Below, one piece after another: positions 54,634-64,000 of a stretch of 64,000 bases of DNA. Origin of the DNA: Calycina herbarum (lineage: Eukaryota > Ascomycota > Leotiomycetes > Helotiales > Pezizellaceae). Position 1 is the stretch's first letter; each line of letters opens with the position of its first letter. The position numbers and the translations under genes were made by a program. The stretch is from NCBI GenBank assembly GCA_001414485.1, contig LLEY01000050.1:336166-400165 (forward strand). The letters are read 5' to 3'. The notes beneath the pieces are model-generated. The model worked only from the letters and a program-made list of their open reading frames with translations. It had not been told where the DNA came from and ran no database searches.

Positions 54634-57600
54634 TTTTCCCTTCGACCGATGGTTGATGCGAGAGTGTGGGATTGATGGCTGGTTGGGAGATGGTTGATAT
54701 CTGGGTGAGGGGTGTGGGGGGCAGCGAGTGAGGGCGTTTTTTTGTAAGGATAATAATTTGCTTTGTGACTGATGATTTTTTTGATGCATGTTGCATTGCG
54801 TGGTTTGGCAAAAGAAAAGTCGTCAGATAGAGTTTGTGCAGAAATGAATATAAAAACATTTAGAAAGTTGGTTGCGGGTACTGATATTTGAGGGGTTTAA
54901 CTTGTGTTCAAAAGTAGTCCTTTCCATTGGGCGTTGACAGGTATGAGCTATTGTTCTACAGAATTTGGACTAACGAATATAGGAATATTTAGACGGTGAT
55001 GTGGTACCTACCGTTGAGGTAGCGTACGAGACAATGTCTATAGCTCACGGGAGCATGTGGATAGAAAGGTAAATCTTTCCAGATTCTACCTACGGCGACA
55101 AGAAACCAGGGCCGGGAGTTTTGGTGTTCAGAGTCGTTGCTTCCCTTCTCGTTTCTCTACCCTTGTATGGTGGCACGAGGTCGTGACCCAGGTGGATCCA
55201 CAAGAGAACCCGCCTGTGGGTTGAGAGGGAAGGAGCTATCGACTCCATCTAGGTAGTTTACAAGTAGCATCCAGTCCACTCCAAAATACGGGTCGCAGCG
55301 CAGTTTCAACCTAACTTACCTTATAGTAGACGTCTACCCCCAGTACTTTGGTATGCTCTACGATTGAGTAGTGTGTTCTCACTGCAAGCGCCGTATTATA
55401 GACTCCCGCTCTCTTGTCGCCGGCATTGCTCTTCGTCCATTGCTACAAGTAGTTCGTGAATATGGGTGGAGTTGTTACGCAACCGCACCTGCATGTTATT
55501 CATCGGCAGTCTCGCGATTCTACACCTCGAGACCCTTTCTGGAATCTTACCTAGGTACCGAATCGAGGAAGGAAGCAAGAGAGGGTAGGGTGGAGCTTAA
55601 TTGAAAGGAAAGTGCGATGGAGAGTAGTACTGGGATCGTTCCTGCCCTCTCTAGTGCTCTCAAACTCGGAAACACATTGGTTGGTGTCTGTTATGGTTCC
55701 ATAGCATTAGGTACCTACCCTGGAACATTCAAGAGTACCTGATTCAAACTTAGATATTGGAGTCCTCTTTCCCTTTGTGGGTACCTTTTAGGTGAGGGTA
55801 TTTAAACCGTCGACCGGGTAATTGAAATATACGCGGAGCGAGCCATAAATCCATTACAGGCCCTCTTCAACTCGGCACGATTGATATTGGTCGCTTGCAA
55901 GATAATCTGGATACGCTCACTCACTCCACCTCCTTCTGGCACCTACATAAGATTGCTGGAAATGTTGTTGATTGCTACTTCGATTTTAGGGATATATTCA
56001 ACAGTGAAATGAGATTCGGCGGTAGGAGAATTCTGTATGGAAAAGGGGGAGTTGTGTGTCTGTTCGGTGGTTGGGGGGAGATGAGGGCGGGAGAGGATTA
56101 ATAGAGGGTGGGGGGAATTAATAAAGGGTGGGGGGTGGATTGAGATTTGGTAGTTGGAGAGCGGGTTTGAGTTCAATGGCAGTGCAAGATTCAAAGGGGT
56201 TGGAGAATGGAAGCTAGGACTAGAGCTTGGAGTTGCACTTGTGAAAGAACAGTGAGTTCTTATGGTTTGGTGGTGTGGATGGAGAGAAGACTCGGACGAT
56301 AACAACAACCGCTTGGTGGCTCAAATTAGATTGCCGTGAAGAAAGTTATATTTACCATTTTAGGGCTTGGTAATAGTTTACTCACAAAATAGAATCTAGG
56401 AAGGAGATATTTCACTTGAGGGTATGTGGTGAATCTATTTTGAGGTGTTTAAAAAGAACTCTCCAATGATGTTTAGATCGCTCTTTACGAACTCCGCCTG
56501 TTTCAACAAAGCTCCACTTGGATCTCCATAACGCATACCAATCGGGGGCTATATAAAAGAAATTTTGAGTTATCTAGGTTAGACACTTGAGTAGTCTAAA
56601 AATTGCTTGAACATGTGTCTTGTAACACATCATGTACTTTTTCCGACCCTTGTCCTTTACTACCGACCACTAAGATTAAATCAAGATAATCGTTCTCACA
56701 CAATGAACTTGTGACCATACATAGTGGAAGAGGAAGCCACTCATGAAAACTGTGGTAATTATTATCAAGGACTTGAGAAGTGTTTTATGACGAGGTTATA
56801 TGCTCTATATTCGCAGTTGTAACTCTGTATGTACACCATTTGAGATCTCCCACCCATTCTTCTCATCACTCTTGCTAAACATTATTCGTTCATTGATCTA
56901 GCAGATCTGTCATATTCGTCCCCTCGCACATTGTCCTTCATTGATTCAAAAATGGAAGATAGCACAGTTCAAAATTCCGAGACCCCGTGGGCTTTGATCC
57001 ATTTGTGTTTTCGAATGAAAACCGACAAGGAAGTTTACTTCGACAGTTTAAGAACAAATAAAAGTAAACGAATAAAAGAAAGGGAAAAGTTCGGATATTT
57101 GGACTAACTTTCTCACATAAAGATACCACTTCAAGACTTCTGTCACCCAGACAACTTCAATGGGTGGCGCATGAATGCCAGGTTCTTTCGACTACGACTC
57201 TGTGATGTGAATAGCAGCCTTAGCGATTTTGTGAAGCTTGACGCGCAATTTCTCCAAAACCCTGCCTTGAAGGTTGTTTTATAGTTGGAAATAAATGATA
57301 GTTGAGCTACAGCTACGAGTGAATCCTCCTTCCACTCTTTTTGATCCCTCACCTTTTAAAACACAGTCAGTGAGCAACGATTTAACAGTGAAGCTTCTAG
57401 AACAGGAACCGATGATGAGGCTATAGGAAAGTGGACTTTTCTTTCTACTCTTTTTTCGTTACATCTGACAGTATAGTTAGACTCCACTTTTCCATAAATT
57501 GTTCCAGAATGAGTTAATCGCTCTATAGCAGCAGCAAGATGTATACTCCGATGACAAGCTTCCAATCAGCCATCCTATACCTGCTCATTAAATTTGAAAT

Positions 57601-59035
57601 AATAATTTCTCTCTTGTTGTTGAAATTTGTGTAGCGAGACTCGAGAGATTAATTTTTATTGGACTACATGAGTTTAATGAACGAATAGAATTATTTCGAG
57701 AGTAGGGGAACAATTGAGAGCAAAGAAGCGTGAGAAGGGAAGAAGTTCGGATAGCTGAGCTTATTTTAGGTCAAGTGATGGAAGTTGAACTTTCAGGCTG
57801 AGAACAGACGTTGTAAGAGTAGATACTTTAGCACAACTAGCCCAGACTTTATGTTGATTTGCGAACTTCCAGATACCTTTACAATATGTCATCCTGGATA
57901 GCTGATTTCTTTAGATACAAGATACGTCATTTTTATAGAAGGGGTTGGGAAATTCTTGTGAGACTCTTCACTTTTTGTTTCAGGGCGAGTGCTTCATAAG
58001 TGGAGGTATTTATCTAGATTCTTAGTCGCTCTAAGTTATCCTCCCACTTCAAAAATATTTTGTGAAGATTTCTAAAGAGTCAAACTTGTATCGTAATGCA
58101 GGAATAATAAAATGATCAGTTTCAGCTAGGGGAATAGGAAGCAACTCAAGGTGAATTCTCACCCCGCTTTTGACAACCTCAGCTTCTAGAGAGTAGTTAT
58201 TCCGTACGAAATCATGAGTGAAGCTCTGACCTCCTAACAACAATTTCATGCTTAACCAACTGATGGATAAGATTTTGAAGGAAACCAGGATGTTGTATTG
58301 CTGAATACGAATCCAACTCGTCTTTCCCAAAGTGTTCTAGCTAACCGAGTCGACTTGTAATTCTACTTTTAACTTGCTTTTCATGAAGGATTTCCTTCAT
58401 CTACAAACAGCAAAAAGGAATATAAGAAGTTTTCCCGCCAAAGAAATGTGCTATACAGAAATCCGCGTCTCGGAAAGCTGAATGGTGGAGAAACCCGACG
58501 AAGAAGAGAGCAGAGGAGGGGAATGTACAACGATATAAAGATGAGTATGTCGGAGTAGAATTTTTTCTCGGCAGCAAAATAACATTTGGCAACAAGAATG
58601 CTTTCGACAGCAAGAGTATGTCATTGTGAAGATGTTGAACTCTCTTCTCGTTTTAGAATGAGTGAATTGATAAAGTTCGTTTCCTTTATGTTATGATTCT
58701 GTCTGGCGTTCTCCGTAACTTGATCGCTTTTCGGATCCCCGAACGAGTCCCTGAACGAGTCCTCCAGCTGTTGTATGAGCCCACTTATTAAGGACAGAAA
58801 TAGAAATCTACTTCTATAGATCCCCTGCCTATTGATGCACTGCACCGTAGTTTCCCCTCTTCAGAAAAGTTCATAATACACAAAGAGCGTCTAATGAAGA
58901 GTACAGTTTACAATTTTCCCTTGCCTAGCGAAGTAATTCGATTTCGATATACTTGAATTATTAATTTATCGACTTTCTAGGTGCAAAGGTGCAAAGGTAT
59001 AAGTACTCCATGATGTAGCACTCATGAACCTACCT
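54634..59035. other. sparse AT-rich region
   Basis: No supported gene over 4.4 kb. The part at 55,000-55,800 is GC-richer and has four GGTACC palindromes (55003, 55554, 55710, 55780). A G-rich duplicated unit lies at 56097-56138. From 56.3 kb onward the sequence is AT-rich with many short frames. Nothing resembles a transposon protein. Confidence 0.5.
56097..56138 (+). repeat. G-rich tandem duplication
   Basis: A unit of about 20 bp, ATTAATAGAGGGTGGGGGG, occurs twice in tandem with small changes. The two runs of GGG plus six G could fold as G-quadruplex DNA on the plus strand. Confidence 0.7.
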
Positions 59036-59446
59036 TTACTCGTCACCCATCCCCATTTTCCTCTTCCTCTCTCCTTCCCCACCACTCTCAACATCCCCCT
59101 CATACCCATCCTCACTCCCCAAACCCTCACGTCCATAAAACACCCTAAAAAAGAACGCCCTTCTCGCAGCCAAATGTCTATTAGAATGGCTTCCCCAAAG
59201 CCTCAATGACGTCTGCAATGCAGTCTCACTTGTACCTGGGTGCCACCTGTTTTCTACCCTACAAAACTGCTCTATCTCACTTAGAGGCGCGAGTTTAGGA
59301 GTATAAGAGAGGAGAAATGGAACCGAGGACATTTCTTTAGTGAAGAGATGAGGTTCTGGTGGGAAGGATGGGATTTGCTTTGCCCATTGGAGGATTTGAG
59401 AGTATCGGGTCTGTCGGCCAAGGGGTTGGGGACATGTGGTTGACAT
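59036..59446 (-). CDS. small protein, member B of a local paralogous family
   Basis: Single exon, 136 residues, no signal peptide or known domain. Block 1 is LQWAKQIPSFPPEPHLFT (Trp21), then LAPLSEIEQF, then block 2 TSETALQTSLRLW (72-84). The match to the protein at 42530-42868 is clear in both blocks and in the spacing between them. After block 2 the two proteins diverge; this one ends in a Gly/Glu/Arg-rich tail that may be out of its ancestral frame. Function unknown. Confidence 0.65.
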   Translation of the reverse strand: MSTTCPQPLGRQTRYSQILQWAKQIPSFPPEPHLFTKEMSSVPFLLSYTPKLAPLSEIEQFCRVENRWHPGTSETALQTSLRLWGSHSNRHLAARRAFFFRVFYGREGLGSEDGYEGDVESGGEGERKRKMGMGDE

Positions 59447-60420
59447 TTTGAATTTACGGGGTGAGTGTGTTACGATTTGAATGCGAAGTAGAGAAGGAAA
59501 TGAAGAATGGCTCTCCTTTTTCAGAGCGTTCGATATTTGAGAGTTGTATTAATGTTGTTTTGTGCATATCTAGAAATAGCAGAGACATCTCACTTCAACC
59601 CTCCCTCATATTTCTTTCTTCTTTGTTGATTGATTTGGGTTTGTTGTCAATCGGGAGTTGAAACCGAGAGTGTGTACAATGGCATAGAGTGAACGATGTT
59701 TCTGTCTTTGTCTAACACTTGGATCACAGGCTAGGCGAGCTTGACCTTTCAGAATTTGCTCACCCTGCAGAAAAATTGAATATCTCGAGCCTTTTCATAG
59801 CAAGATATCGACGTCGGGAGGTGAAGAGGGCCGAGAGACCAGAAAATACAGGGGCTGGCTTCGAGAACGAAGCTCTAAATGAAGAGGGAAGCAGCACCTG
59901 TCGACGCGAGGTGTAGCAACAAGAGGTCGTGGTCAAGGTCGCTCCTTCCCCCCACCACAAACATCACCACCTCGGACCCAAAGTCGTTCTTTGCCTACCA
60001 GCCTCGACCTAACCGCGTAGACAGGCCAGGGCGAGCAGCGAGAAGGGAAGAAACCTCTTGGGCATGGACCCCAGTCCCAGAGTATATACCCCCCCCCCCC
60101 CCCCCCCTTCGTCTCCATATATATGCTTTCTTGTCGTCAAAAAACGGATCGCCCCCGCGGGGGGGGAGGTTGCAATGCTCAATTGAGGCGCAGAGCGCAT
60201 GCGCATACAAAGATGTAGACAATGGGCGTGCGATGTTTGTATGGAGGGATCGTAGAGAGGTGAGAGTGACTTCCACTCTCCTACAGTTCAGCACACGTTA
60301 AGCCAATTGTCCAGAACGATGGGATATTTCCACAATACCACACAATGTCCACACTTTAATGAGTAACCGCACACTCCTTGCTAGCCCAAGAAGTCACCGA
60401 AAACAACATCCAGCCAATTT
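59447..60420. other. intergenic region with a long poly-C tract
   Basis: No supported gene. GC-rich from about 59,880 to 60,300, with a 19-base C run at 60089-60107 and a GC-rich inverted stretch at about 60,150-60,168. Possible promoter for the divergent small gene. Confidence 0.5.
60089..60107 (+). repeat. poly-C tract, 19 bases
   Basis: An uninterrupted run of 19 C. Its length may be uncertain because such tracts are error-prone in sequencing. Confidence 0.85.
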
Positions 60421-63210
60421 TCATACCCCATTCGAAACAATATCCCTCCCCTCCCCATCCCCTCCTAAAGCCATCCCATCCATATAATCTCTCAGCGCCT
60501 CAATCTCTGCACTCCCTTCCCTCTCAACAAACCCTTCCAAAACACTCCTCAGCCTCTCCTTCACATCCCCCGCTTTTTCCTGGTCCATCAACCACGTAGA
60601 AACCCTATAAACAACCGATTTCAACTCTCCATCCTCAGCAATGATCTCAGTCTTAAACTCCTCATAAACATCCTTCAGGAATCTCATAGATCGAATATTG
60701 AGTCCGAAATAGTCAAAATTTAGGGTGTAGCTTTCTTGTTGGAGTCTCGTGCAAAGGACGGAGAGGAGCTGGGTTCCCGTTAGGGTGTTGTGGGCTTGGA
60801 ATTGGGTGGTTATCAGATCTCGGCTAGAGATTTCTCGTGCAGAGGGAGTTGTAGAAAATGGCGTTTTCGGTAAAGCATCAACCTCCATTAAGATTTCCCG
60901 GACACCAGCGAGAGTTTGCGTGATTTCGGTGGATGCGGTGTGGTTCAGAATTTGCTCTACGAGAGGGAGGTTTCGGATGGGTATTGCGTGTTTGAAGCAG
61001 AATCGTTCGTGGTAGAGGGCGGAGATTTTGGATACGACTCCTATTCCGGATTGGTTTGCGTTTTCTTGTGTGTATTTGTAGGTGTTGGGTGTAACAAGGT
61101 CCTTGGAGGAGTTTCTGTCTTCTCGTTGAGCGATCAATTTTGAGACTGATGAAGCTTTTTCGTAGGATTCGACGAATCCGGAGGGGGTTGATGGTGGGAG
61201 GGCATCCCAGAAGAAACAGGGGGCTGTGTGGATTTGGAGGAGGGTGTCCAGATCGTGCCAGCGGGGTAAGTCTGGAGTGGTGTGTTGCATGGTGCTGTAG
61301 AGATGTCCTGCTGCAGCTAAAGTGGTGTTAGTTGAAATGTTAATTGCAATATGTTGTTGGTTGGTTTTGTTAGTAGGCAACACAGAAGCAGGCCACTCTC
61401 ATACAAGTGTTTGAAATCATTGATAGCACACTCGTTCAACGAGAGATGCCCCCGAAAAAGAAATCGCTTTCTAATTGCCTACAAAGTGGTTCGACTTAGA
61501 ATAAGAATAAAAAGACTTACTTATAGCACCCCAACCATTCGCTATATTTATCCCCAAGTCGTTCATGGTCAACGCGAACCTGAACACCATCAAGCCGCAG
61601 AGGACCGGGTTCCGCTTCAAATAATAATACTCTTCAATATCGCCAGTAAACTTGTTATACTTGTAAAGAGCCTGTTTACTGGACTGGAAAAAATCCCTCA
61701 GAACCCAGCAGTCAAGCTCACGCTGGGTGGTTTTTAAAAATCCATCAACAGCGTCTCCAAAATGGTTTTCGAAATCCTTCTGAAAGTCCTCATACTCGAC
61801 AAGAATCTTTTTGGCTCGCTTTCCAGCTGCGAGGAGTTCTTCATGACAATGTTTGGCGTTCTTCTCCAAGATATACCGAATATCGCACTGGATTTGACAT
61901 GCTAAAACGAACCAAATTGGAATCCTGCGTGTCTCGTGAAACTGTATCAAGCCAGTCGTGAATTCGTCCTCTCCCGGAAGGGCACCCATCGAGGCGTTGT
62001 TTGCTTTCATGCCCTTGAGAATTGTTCCTTCCATCACTATGTCAGTAAGAACTATTTTGTCTGCGGCCATCTTGTCTTTGCCCTTTCCACTCTTGTAATC
62101 GACGACTTGTTCACCTCTCGGGTCGAATGCAACCTTTCCTGGTGGAGCATTTGCCAACCATTGCGACAAGTCCCAGAACCTATTCAGACAAATCCAATCC
62201 GCCTCCTCGGTAAATGCCTCCTCCATCTTCTCTGGGTCGTCGATCGCGGCGTCTTGTTCGTCATAGTCAACATGCGCGAGTCCTACTTGGAAGAAAAGCA
62301 TGCCTGAGATGTTTTTGTAAGTTCTGAGAGGATGTCTTGGGGGCATCATTGCAAGTAGCTCCCTTTCCCCTCGTTGAATGAGCTCAAAAGCCGTGTTGGT
62401 AATGACGGAGACAGTAGTCAAACTGAGAAGACCGTCTTGGTAATCGCACCATCTTTCTTGGATGTACTCGCGCATGGTGTTGAAATCCTTGAAAAAGCAG
62501 TATATCATAAAGTAAAGATCATCATCCTCGTCATCAAGATCGTTGGACAGTCCACTCTCAACCTCGGATGGCTTTCCGGTCGAGATTCTTTTTTCGGTAG
62601 TCTTTGCTGGTTTCCTGCCTTTGCCTTTATTCTTTCCAGACTTGTTCTTGCCGCGAGATTTCTTGGGCGCTTTTCGATTTTCTTTCTCGCTCTCTGCTTC
62701 CGACGCATCGTTTTCACTCCCGGAAGCCTCACCAGCCCCGTTCTGAACACTCTCGACAGGAAGTAAATCAAAAACATTGTTGAACGAGACATCCGTAGTA
62801 CTACTCGAAGCCTCCGAGTTCCCATTAGCCTTCCCCTTCCCCGATTTCGACCAACTCTCCGCACTCTTCGACCTCTCAAAAGTCTGCAAGGCCCCCTCAA
62901 GCACCGTCACATAATGAGCATGTCCCTCATCCGACTCTCCCTTCCCCTGATAAAATACAGAAGCCTCCTTCCGCTGACTTATAACATCCCTCAAGGTATC
63001 AGCAAGATTCTCCGGGATCTCCGTCTCCGATTTCACAATATTCTTGACTATTTGCGGGATTTCACTGATTCTGATCTTGTCTTTGGATTCTTTGGGCGTG
63101 CTGGTCTTGTCGCTGCCGATTTTTGATGCGGTTTCGCGGAGCCATGTTGTAAATCTTTTTTCTCGGACCTTGTAGGCTTTGTAGGTATCCAGAATACGGA
63201 ATTCAGACAT
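60421..63210 (-). CDS. DUF6604 domain protein of unknown function
   Basis: Two exons, 61521-63210 and 60421-61316, with a 204 nt intron (GTAAGT, AACTAAC branch, TTTAG), give 861 residues. The N-terminus (FRILDTYKAYKVREKRFTTW, then VSQRKEASVFYQG-like SQRKEASVFY and HAHYVTVLEGALQTF) is the fungal DUF6604 domain. It contains a Ser/Lys/Gly-rich basic insert (about 125-225). The rest is helical, with MPPRHPLRTYKNISGM and FHETRRIPIWFVLACQIQCD typical of this fungal family. Activity is unknown. I chose the ATG at 63210 (MSEFRILD); an ATG at 63234 would add 8 residues. The intron is longer than others in the window but its boundary frames fit. The promoter has a composite MCB/E-box/AP-1 site at 63335-63354. 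Confidence 0.85.
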
Positions 63211-64000
63211 GATCAAGAGTTTGCTGCTGCACAATGTTTGACAATTGGATTGTGATTTGGAAGGTGAGATGTTTCTGGAGTGAGATGATCGGCGGGTGTC
63301 GCGATGGGGTTGGTGCGGGGTCGAAAAAAAAACAACGCGTAAACACGTGAGTCAATCGTGACTTTCAAAGATGGATTGAGAAGCAAAAGGATTTATAGCT
63401 TCGTTCAAGGTTTTACGCTCTCATAATTGGTTGTAGTGGCATTGTCTCGGTTACTTTAGGGGGGGAAGTGACCAATGAGAATGAACCCTTTGACTTAAAA
63501 TGAGGTAAGAACTAACATTGACAAGTTTAATGCTAACCAATAGAAGTCTTGGGGTTTTCGCTAACGAGTTGCCTAGATTCAACGGCTGTTTTAGAAGCGG
63601 GGCCATCAAACTATATTAGCTCTCGAGCCTTAACATTACCACGCTTTTACTTGATTTTTAGCCCTACTTACGTCAGAATAGGAAAGTCTACAAGCAAAAC
63701 CAATTTACATTCCCCTCTCTCGGCGAAAGTTTACGAAATACTGTATAAGCCACAATCGAAAGACTTCTTTCTGCTTCTACAACTCTGTTTTATGAGTGCG
63801 AATCTGGTTCATATATGTTTCCTCTAATTATAGAAAAACGATTACGAATTTATGCCTTCGACATCCTGATTGTATGAAGGATATCTAGCAATTCCTTTTC
63901 TTTCTCATCAGCTCAGAGAATATTAGTGTTTTAGAATTATTCTACGATTCCATATCTATCCATTGTTCATGAACCACACACAACATGTTAATAACTACTC
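63211..64000. other. upstream region of the DUF6604 gene to the window edge
   Basis: The first 150 bp hold the gene's likely promoter. Farther right the sequence is AT-rich, with only one small doubtful frame (63549-63827). Confidence 0.5.
63335..63354. promoter_or_regulatory. composite site: ACGCGT, CACGTG and TGAGTCA
   Basis: Within 20 bp are ACGCGT (63335-63340, MCB-like), CACGTG (63344-63349, E-box) and TGAGTCA (63348-63354, Gcn4/AP-1-like), the last two overlapping by two bases. They start about 125 bp upstream of the DUF6604 start codon. Binding is inferred from motif only. Confidence 0.5.

Noticed and set aside
55371..55604. 77-codon frame starting with a Cys-x2-Cys-like segment
   Set aside because: Only one pair of zinc-ligand-like residues; no domain.
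1..64000. CRISPR arrays, bacterial operons, intact transposons or secondary-metabolite clusters
   Set aside because: None seen: no regular spaced identical repeats of that kind, no transposase, reverse transcriptase, PKS or NRPS sequence, and gene structure is fungal.

Overview
The window is nuclear DNA of a filamentous ascomycete (Pezizomycotina). The evidence is short GT-AG introns (about 50-90 nt) with CTAAC/CTGAC branch points in most genes, a Zn2Cys6 regulator with long low-complexity arms, fungus-restricted families (DUF3405, DUF6604, luciferase-domain protein) and a eukaryotic initiator tRNA. A leotiomycete is my best guess from the look of the proteins, but the sequence alone does not settle it. 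There is no operon logic: genes are individual transcription units on both strands.

Layout. 1-13 kb is almost gene-free: a possible 3' end of a gene at the left edge, then non-coding DNA with microsatellites, a decayed tandem array at 6.94-7.72 kb, and an AT-rich block with traces of dead coding sequence. 13.3-31.6 kb is a housekeeping block: DUF3405 membrane protein (-), luciferase-domain membrane protein (+), Tat-SF1/CUS2-like splicing factor (-), initiator tRNA-Met (-), short-chain dehydrogenase (-), D-2-hydroxyacid dehydrogenase (-), anthranilate phosphoribosyltransferase TRP4 (-) divergent from mitochondrial ribosomal protein uL10m (+), and a PI-PLC-X-like protein (-). 32.6-40 kb holds a small cupin (+), a GNAT acetyltransferase (-), a broken FAD-dependent oxidoreductase (+), a 46-47 bp tandem repeat, CDC73 of the Paf1 complex (-) and a disordered protein of unknown function (-). 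40-47.5 kb is a second sparse region with two members of a small protein family and dispersed repeats. 47.5-54.6 kb carries a Zn2Cys6 factor (+) and eIF5B (+). 54.6-59 kb is sparse; a third member of the small family lies at 59.0-59.4 kb, and a DUF6604 protein (-) closes the window.

The genes serve separate housekeeping functions: transcription elongation (CDC73), splicing (CUS2-like), translation (eIF5B, tRNA-iMet, uL10m) and tryptophan synthesis (TRP4, with a perfect Gcn4/CPC1-type site in its promoter). I found no intact transposon, no secondary-metabolite cluster and no CRISPR array. The most unusual items are a dispersed three-member small-protein family (W-x3-[IV]-P-x-F ... E-T-A-x2-T-S-x-R), the decayed tandem arrays, a dispersed repeat pair at 2.2 and 46.1 kb, and composite promoter sites. 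Exon boundaries were read by eye from splice consensus, frame continuity and protein-family fit; none is backed by transcript data.
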